From Paenibacillus pabuli (lineage in GTDB: Bacteria; Bacillota; Bacilli; Paenibacillales; Paenibacillaceae): a stretch of DNA of 64,000 nt. Position numbers and translations under genes: made by a program. Each line of letters starts with the position of its first letter. The first letter of the stretch is position 1. The stretch covers positions 186,001 to 250,000 of the forward strand of contig NZ_JBDOIO010000005.1 in the NCBI RefSeq assembly GCF_039831995.1, written 5' to 3'. The notes under the pieces are model-generated. The model saw nothing but the letters and a program-made list of their open reading frames with translations, was not told where the DNA came from and ran no database searches. Positions 15,974 through 25,800 of the stretch are shown here, piece by piece.

Positions 15974-18523
15974 TTATTCAGCACTTGGTAGATTGCCGAC
16001 AGCTGGAACAAAGCCCATCGCCTGTGTTGCAAGCTTAATCCGTTGACCTTGGAACTCATCATATATAGCAATGGTGTAGGCTCCACTGCGTCGATCTTCA
16101 AAAACAACATCCTGAATGGTCCAATTCAAAAATTGATTGTTACCTTCCTTCATGTCTTTATCAAGCACAATCTCTTTGTCGAATACTTTTCCAGTAGGTT
16201 CAATCAGCTGCACAATAAGTTTGTGTTCACTTTCTGGCAAGTTCAATTCATTATTCCGTACAGCATCATAATTCCATGAAAGGTTTACGGTAGACCCACC
16301 ACTAAGAGAAGCTTTAAAATCTCTCGTTTGAAGACTGTATGGGTAAATCTCAAGATTCTTAATTGTATTTAATGTGGACTCCTGATCCGGTTTTAGTTCA
16401 AACGAAGCCGCATCAACATATCCAGCGCCTGTAGTGGAACCTTCCTTCCCCGTATCCCCACTTACTGTCTCTCCGATCAACAGCCTCATATCAGACACTA
16501 CCGTTTTCCTTGGGATTTTGGACCACATGGTTACTAATGCAGAATCACCTGGTCCTGCTGGATAATCAATCTGCTTAACCGTTGTTTTATAATACTCACC
16601 ATTTTTAGATTCGTAATATCCCGTTAATTTGGCCAGGTCGATCTGCCGATCCTCAATGTTTTTCACCTGGAGCTCGGTATATACGATATCAGAAGATGTC
16701 CCTGGGTAGATCAATGTTCTCTTCACTTGTAGTTCTGACTTTTTACCTGGTGTATTTAATCCATGGCTAGTCCCCAGCTCTACTTGTGGAACTTGCGGGA
16801 GTTGGCCAATGTGGGTAAGTCTGATCAATTCAGATGTGTTCTCGCCCACAACTTCAGATAATGCGACTTGTAATTGAGCTACATCCAGATTGGTAGGTAA
16901 CGATGTTAATAGATGTACATCAAGCGACATGCCAGGCCCAAGCAAAGCAGAGTTCTGACTAATTAACAATTGAGTATCTGCTATATCTGCTGAATCTATG
17001 GATAGCATACCCTTTAACTGTGGAAGTTTAAGAGTATTGGTTGAAATATTGCGTAAAGTAACTCTCGCGGACAAAACATCTGCATTATCCCAAGGTAGAC
17101 GCTGAACAGAATTCCATGTGACACCCAATGTTCCATTTTCAATCTGCAGAGTACTCTCTGTACCAATAGATTGCTGCATGGAAGTAGCTTTGGGAAGAAT
17201 GTACGTTCCCGCAGGATACGAAAATTTAATTTCTTTGCTTTCTGTACCCTCGGTGCCCTCAGCTTTTGGTGTATTCATAACCAATTTCATAGTTCCTTCT
17301 GCTTCATCGTAAGGCAAACTAAATGTGAGACGGATTAACCGCTCTTCGTCTGGTTTTAACTTTAAGCTATCGAGCGCTTTGGTGGACAACGGAAAATCCT
17401 TTCCTTTCTTGTTTTGAACCGAAAATTCGTACTTCGGCACTGAAACTTCTCGCGATCCTATGTTTTTAAATTTGAAATTGACAGTGTAATAGTTATTACC
17501 ATGAGTCTGACTGACACTGACATCTCCTACACTCGTAGCCATCTTGCCTTTGTTATCCTCAAGCGTTATTGTGTGTACCTTTCCAACCTTAGTTTCTGTA
17601 TTCTGCAAGGAGGTTGATTTCGGCATTTGCATGGTCGCAAGTGGAATAACCGACTTCTCGGCTTCGTTCTCTTGTACCATAATAAGCTCAGCCCCATCCA
17701 ACTTCACCTTCTTGGGAACAGTTGTTATATAGTTGATGCTCTTGGACTCTTGAGGCTGTACGCTGTACGTTGTATCGTTCGAATTTAGATTAAGCGGGTA
17801 GCTGCTGCCACCTTTTGTTCTCAGAACCCACTTCACATTTGGATTATCCAACCCCTTATACCCCACGTTATGCAGATTAATTTTTACACTCGCATAATTG
17901 GATGTATCTGAGGCTGAGAATGTCTGTAGACCCTGGACTTTAATTTTTACCGGAATATCATTGATCCGTACCTTTTTGACTGTATTCACTGGGGTAGCCA
18001 CAGTGTACGAGGCAGGAATATTGATTTTCCCCAGAATGCTTTCATAATTTGGCTTGCTGAAGTCCCATTTTACAATTTCAAAATTCAGATTGCTTAGCTG
18101 CACGTTTTTCCCAACAGTCGTCACATATGTAACGGATAAAGTAGAGCCAGCAGCAACACTCTTTTTCTCAGCATCTTGCGTCAGCAATTTGGAAGTATAA
18201 CTCGTACCACCTTTACTTCTAACCTTTGTCCAGTAATCAACTAACTGCAAGCTTCGCTTTTCATTGTTCGTATATGTGAGGGTGTACGTAATCAACTTGC
18301 CTTCATCCTGTGTCAGTACATTCACATCCGTAATCTTGACACTGCTTTTTGTCGATAGCTTGACACCCGGAACATTTGCCAGCGTTTTCAAGGTTGTTTT
18401 CGTTTGAGATATGGACTTCGTAGTACCTGCGGCTTGTACAGCCGACAGATCATGTATCCAAACAGTTTGAGTGATTCCCAGCACGACACTTGCGATCATG
18501 ACTTTCTTCAGGTTATTTTTCAC
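15974..18523 (-). CDS. Large exported protein with repeated beta-sandwich-like units, unknown function
   Basis: 849 residues from a GTG at 18521-18523, chosen because GGAGG sits 6-7 nt upstream; the open frame extends nine codons further. The signal peptide is basic, then hydrophobic, ending near AVQAAG. The rest has no membrane segment and consists of about five to six units of 120-140 residues, with patterns such as VKI-V-L-N-N, 'LK-DEERLIRLTFSLP' and 'YTTTVKQIDYPAG'. They resemble adhesion or CARDB-like extracellular folds. It has no SLH domain of its own. Its position between two SLH-protein genes suggests a surface role. Confidence 0.75.
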   Translation of the reverse strand: MKNNLKKVMIASVVLGITQTVWIHDLSAVQAAGTTKSISQTKTTLKTLANVPGVKLSTKSSVKITDVNVLTQDEGKLITYTLTYTNNEKRSLQLVDYWTKVRSKGGTSYTSKLLTQDAEKKSVAAGSTLSVTYVTTVGKNVQLSNLNFEIVKWDFSKPNYESILGKINIPASYTVATPVNTVKKVRINDIPVKIKVQGLQTFSASDTSNYASVKINLHNVGYKGLDNPNVKWVLRTKGGSSYPLNLNSNDTTYSVQPQESKSINYITTVPKKVKLDGAELIMVQENEAEKSVIPLATMQMPKSTSLQNTETKVGKVHTITLEDNKGKMATSVGDVSVSQTHGNNYYTVNFKFKNIGSREVSVPKYEFSVQNKKGKDFPLSTKALDSLKLKPDEERLIRLTFSLPYDEAEGTMKLVMNTPKAEGTEGTESKEIKFSYPAGTYILPKATSMQQSIGTESTLQIENGTLGVTWNSVQRLPWDNADVLSARVTLRNISTNTLKLPQLKGMLSIDSADIADTQLLISQNSALLGPGMSLDVHLLTSLPTNLDVAQLQVALSEVVGENTSELIRLTHIGQLPQVPQVELGTSHGLNTPGKKSELQVKRTLIYPGTSSDIVYTELQVKNIEDRQIDLAKLTGYYESKNGEYYKTTVKQIDYPAGPGDSALVTMWSKIPRKTVVSDMRLLIGETVSGDTGKEGSTTGAGYVDAASFELKPDQESTLNTIKNLEIYPYSLQTRDFKASLSGGSTVNLSWNYDAVRNNELNLPESEHKLIVQLIEPTGKVFDKEIVLDKDMKEGNNQFLNWTIQDVVFEDRRSGAYTIAIYDEFQGQRIKLATQAMGFVPAVGNLPSAE

Positions 18524-18699
18524 TTGAAACCTCCAAACATTAATTTCCAAAGTATCTATAGTATAGACGATTGTTCATAGCAGGAAGTTTCAAAGATATT
18601 ACTATTTGTATTAGATTAATGTAGATAGAGTAAAGCATTTCCTGCTACTAACTTTTTATAGCATCTAATTGCTCATTGTTTATGTACTTTATTTAAGTC

Positions 18700-18735
18700 A
18701 AAAAATAAAAGACCCCACGAAATCGTGGGGTCTTT
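18700..18735 (-). terminator. Strong terminator after the main S-layer-type gene
   Basis: 13-bp perfect stem AAAGACCCCACGA/TCGTGGGGTCTTT with a 2-nt loop, then a T-rich tract on the minus strand. It starts 17 nt past the stop of the gene at 18752. Confidence 0.93.
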
Positions 18736-18751
18736 ATCAAGCGAGTTCCAA

Positions 18752-21682
18752 TTAAGGAGCAACGATTGTGCTGTTTTGAGCTGCAACTGTGATTGCGCCC
18801 AGAGCGTTACCATTGTAATCAGTTACTGCTTTAGCGGACTCGTTGTTCGTTCCGTTGAATTTCAACGATACGAGTGCGTTTCCGTTGCCTGCTTGAGTAG
18901 CAGTAGCTGTAGCTGTTACTGTGATTTGGTTAGTACCATTTACTGTAACAGTGTCAATCTTAACTTCATCAGAACCAATGTTCAGTGTGAACAGTTCTTT
19001 AACGAAAGCATCTGTTACTTTGTTACTTTGATAAACATTTTCAGATACAGTGATTTTAGCAGTGTAAACATTTCCTGTTTTAGTGAATCCACCACTTACA
19101 AATGTTGGAGCGACACCATCTTTAACAGCTGTTGCAGGGATAGCCGCAATTTTGTTTCCATAAGCATCTTGAGTGTATGTGGATACAGTGCTTACGAATA
19201 CATTAGTCAGATCAACTGGAACTGCATCGTCAGCAAATTTCAACAACAATGTTTTATTGTTGTCTGTCAATGTGTAAGAAGTTGGTTGGGATTTAACGCC
19301 AGTTACGGAGAAATCACTCAAGTTAACGTTGGACAATGCAGCGTCAAATTTGATTTTGATTTCTTTAGTGCTAGTAGCGTAAACATCACCAGTTACGCCG
19401 ATTGTAGAACCACTCAGCGCATCTCCAACAGTGAAGCTTCCGTTGTTGAAGTATTTACCTTCTGAATCTTTAATGTAGCTTGCAGTTACTTGAACTCCGC
19501 TAGTCCAATCGAAACCAGCTGGAACAGTACCAGTAACAGAAAGACGTACAGTGTTTGTAGAGATCAAGTTAATGTCATTGTTCTCTTTAGAAACTTGGAA
19601 GAAAAGACCATTTTTGTCTTTAACAATATATTTCGCTGCTTCCAAAGCGTTTCCTTCACCAGTTGTTGCCAAAGTTTTGTTGAATTGAACGTAGATGTAG
19701 TTCGGCTTAACACCTGTTGCATCAGCCCATACACGAGTAACTTTACCGTTTTGAGCCGTGTTAGCGTTCAGAGTAGCAGTGTAAGGCAACAATACGTTAC
19801 CAACATATGCAGTATCTACAACACCAGACACAGTCAATGTGTAAGTAGCATCAGCGTTCAAGCTGCTACCCAGATTTACAACAACTGTTTTGTTGCTGTC
19901 TGTGTATACAGGTTTGATTACTGGGTTTCCGTCTGCATCAACACCAGCGATGGAAGGAACTTTACCATCAGAGTTTTTCAGCACATAGTTGTCAGGATTT
20001 GTTGCAGAATCAACTTTCAACGATTTGCTGAATTGGAACTTAGCATAGTAGTTTCCGTTTTCAACGTAGAAGTCAGTGCTTACTACAGTTGGACGAACAG
20101 TATCCAAAGTTGGAGTTACTTTAGCGTCTACAGAAGCAGTGTTGTTGCTGTAGTCACTTACAGTAGCCAAGTGGATTGTGTTCTCACTGTAGTTCAATGG
20201 GTTATTGAACTTCAATGTTACTTTGTTATCATTGATTTCGATCGATTGTGCACTGTTTCCAGTAACGTTTGCATATGCACTTGCAACGCTCTTAACAGTT
20301 TCGTCGAATTCAACAGTTACTTCTTTCAAGTCGTTGGACTTAACAGAAACAACTTGTGGAGCAGCAGTATCTACAGCTGCAGTGAATTTGTTTTCTACTG
20401 GAACGATTGTCAGACCAGAGAAGTCTTTAACATCGCTCACACGCAATGTGTGTTCACCAGCAGTCAGGTCTGTAGTTACGATTGCCGTGTTAGGGTAAAC
20501 GTATTTTACAGAAGCAGCAATCACGTTGTTGTCAACGCGGAAAGAAGTAGCGTTAACTGTGGATTGTTGAACTGGCTCGCTGAATACTACTTTGAATGCT
20601 TTTGTTCCCAGAGCTTTAACTTCTTTCACTTCTGGAACTGCAACATCAAGTGGAGTAAACTCTACTTTTTGTGTGAATGTTTTAGTTGCATCAGCATTTT
20701 TAACGTTGTTGATTTGCAGACTAGTTGCTCTTTGGTTAGTCAGAGCAGAAGAGTTTGCATCAACCAACAAAGTTACTGTTGTTTTGTCATCGGACAATGT
20801 AGCGCTCTTGAATGTCAAACCACTAACAACATAGTTGTTTGTGCTTTCAGCAGAGTTAGGATCTACAGTACCGTCGAATTTAACTGTGATTTCTTTCAGG
20901 TTTGTAGCAGTTACAGAAGATACTGCTTGAGCTACTGTAGTTACATAAGTAACTTTCTCAGTGAACTCTTTTTCTTTATAAGTAAATTTCACTTCAGTTT
21001 CTTTGTTAGCTTCGAGAGCTTTATCCAAAGTTACTTTAACGGATTCACCGTCGCTCATTTTGAAAGTAACAACTTTACCAGCTTCAGTTACATCGTAAGA
21101 AGCAACTTTCAGGCTTTGCTCTTGATCAACTGCATATGCAGCGCCAACGAGCAATTCGCGGGAAGCATTGGATTGGAAGTTCAGGCTGGAATCAAGCAAT
21201 CCTGCATTGATTGCCGCTTGAACATAACCTTTAGCCCATGCGGATGCTGAGTTGTTAGTTTCAGTTGGAACTTCAAGGTCAAGTGCACGAGTCAAGATGG
21301 TAGCCATCTCTTCGATTGTTACTTTACCGTTGAAATCGAAGATTTTTTTCTCAGTGTTTTTACCTTCCATGATGCCTGCAGCTGTTACTGCTTCGATGTA
21401 AGGAGCAGCCCAGTTTTTAGCATTGTAGTTTTTGTCAGTGTAGGAATATACACCAGTGATTTCTTTCAGGCCGAGCAATTTAGTGATGACTTTAGCGAAC
21501 TCAGCGCGAGTCATTTCTTTGTTCAGTCCTGCAGTACCATCTGGATAACCATTGAAGATACCTTTTGCTTTCAATGCATCAAACTGTTGTTGTGGTGTAG
21601 TAGCTGTATCACCAAATGCTACAGATGCAAACATCGAGAATGCCATTGCTGTAGACAAAGCTACGGATAAAATTTTCTTCAT
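18752..21682 (-). CDS. S-layer protein with N-terminal SLH domains
   Basis: 976 residues from the ATG at 21682 (AAGGAGG upstream; the frame is open to 21766 without a good site). The signal peptide is MKKILSVALSTAMAFSMFAS, cleaved near VAFGDT. Three SLH-type domains cover about residues 30-200 (GYPDGTAGLNKEMTRAEF, then two diverged copies). The remainder is Ala/Thr/Val/Lys-rich with many 'VTATNLKEITVKFDG'-like units of about 90-100 residues, typical of S-layer proteins. A consensus promoter with a leader of about 200 nt and a strong terminator suggest high expression. Its codons look strongly biased (for example many AAC, GTT and ACT), as in abundant proteins. Confidence 0.92.
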   Translation of the reverse strand: MKKILSVALSTAMAFSMFASVAFGDTATTPQQQFDALKAKGIFNGYPDGTAGLNKEMTRAEFAKVITKLLGLKEITGVYSYTDKNYNAKNWAAPYIEAVTAAGIMEGKNTEKKIFDFNGKVTIEEMATILTRALDLEVPTETNNSASAWAKGYVQAAINAGLLDSSLNFQSNASRELLVGAAYAVDQEQSLKVASYDVTEAGKVVTFKMSDGESVKVTLDKALEANKETEVKFTYKEKEFTEKVTYVTTVAQAVSSVTATNLKEITVKFDGTVDPNSAESTNNYVVSGLTFKSATLSDDKTTVTLLVDANSSALTNQRATSLQINNVKNADATKTFTQKVEFTPLDVAVPEVKEVKALGTKAFKVVFSEPVQQSTVNATSFRVDNNVIAASVKYVYPNTAIVTTDLTAGEHTLRVSDVKDFSGLTIVPVENKFTAAVDTAAPQVVSVKSNDLKEVTVEFDETVKSVASAYANVTGNSAQSIEINDNKVTLKFNNPLNYSENTIHLATVSDYSNNTASVDAKVTPTLDTVRPTVVSTDFYVENGNYYAKFQFSKSLKVDSATNPDNYVLKNSDGKVPSIAGVDADGNPVIKPVYTDSNKTVVVNLGSSLNADATYTLTVSGVVDTAYVGNVLLPYTATLNANTAQNGKVTRVWADATGVKPNYIYVQFNKTLATTGEGNALEAAKYIVKDKNGLFFQVSKENNDINLISTNTVRLSVTGTVPAGFDWTSGVQVTASYIKDSEGKYFNNGSFTVGDALSGSTIGVTGDVYATSTKEIKIKFDAALSNVNLSDFSVTGVKSQPTSYTLTDNNKTLLLKFADDAVPVDLTNVFVSTVSTYTQDAYGNKIAAIPATAVKDGVAPTFVSGGFTKTGNVYTAKITVSENVYQSNKVTDAFVKELFTLNIGSDEVKIDTVTVNGTNQITVTATATATQAGNGNALVSLKFNGTNNESAKAVTDYNGNALGAITVAAQNSTIVAP

Positions 21683-22213
21683 AACCTTTTTTTCTCCTCC
21701 TTGGGCGTTCATAACATGGGAATTTTCTTTAATAGTTTCGCTCGTGTTCCTCATATATTGTTGCACCCCCTTTCCAGAGTCCTGAGCAAGTTAATATAAA
21801 TGATGTCTGTGAGCTTATCACAGAAACTTGTAAACTAGCTTAATCTTAGAATCATACGAAAATAGAGTAGTTTCCTAATCCTACCTAACGTATTATACAA
21901 TGGGTTACTCTCGCCGTAAAGCAATTTTTTCTAATAAATAGACAAGATTCTTCACGAGGTCAATCTTGGTAAGAGGCCCAATGTTTTTGACTCTACATCT
22001 TAAACGCAGTAGATTTCAAAAAGTTGCGGATTCTTCAAAAAAAGTTTTGAACTTATTTATGTATTGACGCAGTGCGGGCAAATTGAGGGTTCAAAACCTT
22101 GAAACCGGTGTTATTGCAGCAGCCAAGCTCGTCTTCTGTTATGTCTGTATGGATGTGAACGTTTATTTATACCCCTTCAGCACCCACAAGAAGCGACAAA
22201 TTCTTCAAATAAC
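21683..22213. other. Long untranslated leader and promoter region of the S-layer gene
   Basis: About 530 nt without a gene. The promoter at 21892-21920 predicts a leader of about 200 nt ahead of the S-layer start. Upstream of it (21930-22210) only AT-rich sequence was seen, up to the terminator of the preceding gene. Confidence 0.5.
21892..21920 (-). promoter_or_regulatory. Candidate SigA promoter of the S-layer gene
   Basis: TTTACG (21915-21920), 17-nt spacer, perfect TATAAT (21892-21897) on the minus strand. Start would be near 21885. Confidence 0.6.
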
Positions 22214-22248
22214 AAAAAAATAAAAGGCATTCCGCATGGAATGCCTTT
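22214..22248 (-). terminator. Intrinsic terminator of the small coiled-coil gene
   Basis: Perfect 11-bp stem AAAGGCATTCC/GGAATGCCTTT with a 4-nt loop and a T-rich tract on the minus strand. Confidence 0.92.
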
Positions 22249-22271
22249 GTATCCATTTCTCGCTATATAAC

Positions 22272-22613
22272 TTAGCGAATTTTCATCGCAAGATCGATAA
22301 TTTGAGCACGCATCTCTGGATCACTGTTCAGTCTCAGATACATATCATCAATCGGTTGTCTATTTTCACGGTACGTCTTTTCATGTTTCATGGTGGTATG
22401 AGACCATTCAATCAATTCATTCTCAGCTAGAACCAATTGGTTATATGCGTCATGGAAGCCAGTCGCTTGCACGAGCCCTTCCATCACTTCTTGGGTCACT
22501 TCCTGCGTTTTACGTGTATCTTCTATTTTCTTTTCCAGAATGACTGCCTGCTTCTCGAACTGTGTCTTTGCCTTCATGTAGCCCAGCTGGGCCTTCGAAT
22601 AAATCGGTTTCAT
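22272..22613 (-). CDS. Small cytoplasmic protein, probably coiled coil, unknown function
   Basis: 113 residues, highly charged and almost entirely predicted helical: YMKAKTQFEKQAVILEKKIEDTRK, then a second helical part ending LRLNSDPEMRAQIIDLAMKIR. No signal peptide or membrane segment. GAGGGTGAAG lies just upstream of the ATG and a strong terminator follows, so it is a single-gene unit between two SLH-protein genes. No family recognised. Confidence 0.75.
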   Translation of the reverse strand: MKPIYSKAQLGYMKAKTQFEKQAVILEKKIEDTRKTQEVTQEVMEGLVQATGFHDAYNQLVLAENELIEWSHTTMKHEKTYRENRQPIDDMYLRLNSDPEMRAQIIDLAMKIR

Positions 22614-22751
22614 TAGCTAACTTCACCCTCTAGATCATTGTGTATTTACCGTTATTGTATCTTAAACTCTAGCAAATTACAAAAATAGTTATTGGTAAAA
22701 ATCATCTTTCTTCTATTATAAAAGTGTTCTTTTGCCGATTCCTTTACAGTC

Positions 22752-22786
22752 AAAAAGACCCGCCCCTTTAGCACAAGGGACAGGTC
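22752..22786 (-). terminator. Intrinsic terminator of the SLH-protein gene at 22819
   Basis: 12-bp stem with two G-U pairs (22775-22786 with 22757-22768), 6-nt loop, five T on the minus strand. Confidence 0.88.
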
Positions 22787-22818
22787 CTTCCAATAATGCA
22801 TAAATGAACTTTGATGAA

Positions 22819-25800
22819 TTAGCTCAAGTTTTTAGGGAATACTTTGGTGCTTTTCTTGAGCAGTTCAACAGCAATTTTACCCGCTTCTGCACGAGTTAAA
22901 TTACCTTTTGGATTGAAATTGTACTGTGGCTTCTTCTGGCCCGGAACCGTGATAGCAGCTCCTTCCATGATTTTAGCCTTTGATACTGCCATAATCGATG
23001 GACCTGCATACTTCTCAATGCTGCCTGAATCCAAAAATGCCTTAGCAAGTGAAGCATCCAGCTTACTATCATTCGTTGCCAATTTCAGCTTCAGAGCACG
23101 AGCAATCATGACTGCTGCTTGTTCACGAGTCAACGGTTGATCCGGTCCAAACACACCGTCCGTCAGACCCGTTACTATCCCTGCTCTTGCCGCTGTCTCA
23201 ATACGGTCATAATCCCATGTTGCAGATCGTGCACCTGGTACGAGATCCACGAACGTACGATTATTGTCCGAGTTAATTGGCAAATTAAGACCTTTAACCA
23301 GCAGTGTCGCGAACTCACCACGAGTTGTCTGATCATCTGTACCAAATTGCTCGAAACGCAAGTTGTTCATAAATCCTTTGGAATAGAGACCATTCAAAAT
23401 ATTACGAGCCCAGTTATGATTCGTTATGTCATTGTAGCTTCGACTCAACTTCATTACTTTATAGTATCCGAATTCATCGAACGGCACAGTGACCGTATGT
23501 GCTTTGGTATCAACCTCACCTCCGATATTTTCCCACTGGCGAGTTGCTGTATACCGATATACGGTAATTGTAGAACCAGCTTCGTCTACCACGTTAGGAT
23601 CAAAGGCGAGCGTAAGAGTTCCCCGCTGTGATGGTGTTATTTTGCGCTCTGTAGGTGTTTGAGGGTTACCAAACAACCCTTCTACAGAGTAAGGCGTCAA
23701 TCCATTCGTTGGAGCTGCATACGTAGCTGAGCCCAGATCTCCTGCCTCACCCAAGCCCCCATTAATCCAATAGATATCAGAGATTGCCCCAAAGTTACTT
23801 GATGCACTTGTTGATCCAAAGTTAAGCAAGTACTCATCCGGGATACTCCAAGCCGGAGCACCACTATTTTCACCCGTTCCAGGGAAGCCAATAATGTTAC
23901 CATAGTCATTGCGACGTTCTACAATCCCCGTAGTCGGGTCTGCAATACCGAATAGAAGCTTTGTATCCGGATAGTACTTCGTAATACCTCTTGTGCTGGT
24001 GCTTTGCATTACAGTACCTTTCGGGAAACTGAGTTGAAGCCCCTTGTTGAATACGTTATATTTGGTTGCCACTTTCGGTGCCATGTACTGAGCATCTACA
24101 CCCACAGTACCTGTGTAGAACACCTCAATGGTATCCGTATTACTTGTACCAGCACGTGTGATTGTGATTTTGATTTTATTTTCTTTATCTTGTTTCAATC
24201 CTACATAGTCATATACAAAACGGTTCTCTCCCAAATCTGTACGTTTCACAGCAGGATCTTTACCGATAAGCACTTCTGTTGCTCCCTCTGCTTCAATGTC
24301 AAAGTGAACAAAGTTTTTGTTTACCACGATCTGATTACCAACGGTTGGTTGTGGAGACAGAATGCGATAGGCACTCACTTCTCTGACAATCTCCAGCTTT
24401 TGCGATGTTTTAGCTCCGGTCTCATTGATTAGTTCCAAGGTGTACACATACGTCCCTGGCGCATCTGCAACCAAATCCTGAACACGCATAATAAAGTCTT
24501 TTTGATCACCTGCGAAATCATAAGTGTAGCGATCACCTGCAAAAGTAACCACTGCATTATTTACCGAGTTAGCAGGCAAGTCAACTGACAGGATATTCTT
24601 GGTTCCCATATTCAAATTCATCTTGACTGCACCGCTACCACGCAGAACCAAATCGTAGTTCTTTAAGCTGGTCGTGTACTTACTATCATTGTAAATAAAC
24701 TCAGGCGTAAGATTGAAAATCTGGGCCAGCTGCGGGTTGTCCGCGCTGAATTCTTTTGGAGGAAAACTAGGACGATCTTTTCCCACAGCAGGCTGGAAGT
24801 TAGTAATCGTAGATACATTATTATCTACAACATATATCCGGAGTTCTTTGCGAATTTCACGGGCTTGTCCCTTCTCATCCTTACCTGTACCTGTCAAAAT
24901 AATTCTGTTTTCCCCAAAGACCAAAGGTCCGTCCTTTAAGGAAATATTCAGTGGGAAATTGAAGGCTCCGGTGGTTTTATTTAACCAGGTAGGGTCAAGA
25001 CCCTCTGAAGTATTCGTTGATTTAACCTTCACACCGTTAGCAAACACTTCTGCAACGAAATAATTACTATTGATTGTGTCTTCGAAGTCAATGTATTGTC
25101 CTTTGACGGCTAGGGTATTGTTGGCCCCAGAATCCACATTATACGTTTGACCATCAGTCAAATTTTCAACATATATATAATTTTTGGATGCATATGAAAT
25201 GGTAACATCTTTATAGGCTGTTGAACTATCGTAGTTAAAACGAACGGTTTGGTTACCGTTCTTTAATCCAACCACTTTGAAGATATAACTGGTATCTGAA
25301 ACTGTAGCCACATGGTTCACCGTGATTCCACTTGTCCCGAGTGGAAGGTAATTGGCTTTCAATCCTGTCAGCGGATTAGCTGGTTTGCCGTTCGTGTTGA
25401 CCATAATGTAGAAGTCACCTGAGTCCACTTTAGCACCGTTCAAAGGCTCCCCAGTCGGGAGATTATCGGTCCCACTTCCGCTATAGCCCTTGAGATACTT
25501 CAGATCAGTAATGACGGTCTGACCTTTCATGTACTGGAAATCCATACGTTTGCTTACAGTCTTTGTTCCGTAAGTTACGGACAATGTATGATTTTGATCT
25601 TCTAAAATTTCGCCATTCGTACCCTTGTTAAAATTCACAGCATTTATATCAAAAGAAACTAACCAATACGAAGGCGTGTTATCTTTCAGACTTGGAATGA
25701 AAACTTCTTCAGTAAAGGTAGGTGTCTCTTTTGTTGTGTTGTTGTCTACATAAATTTCAGCGCCTTCGCTGAATTTATTTTTATTTACTTCGTCATAAGG

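Noticed and set aside
19490..21250. 586-codon open frame on the plus strand opposite the S-layer gene
   Set aside because: It is the antisense shadow of a strongly codon-biased gene; its composition (Cys, Ser, Phe, Tyr rich) is not protein-like and there is no ribosome-binding site.
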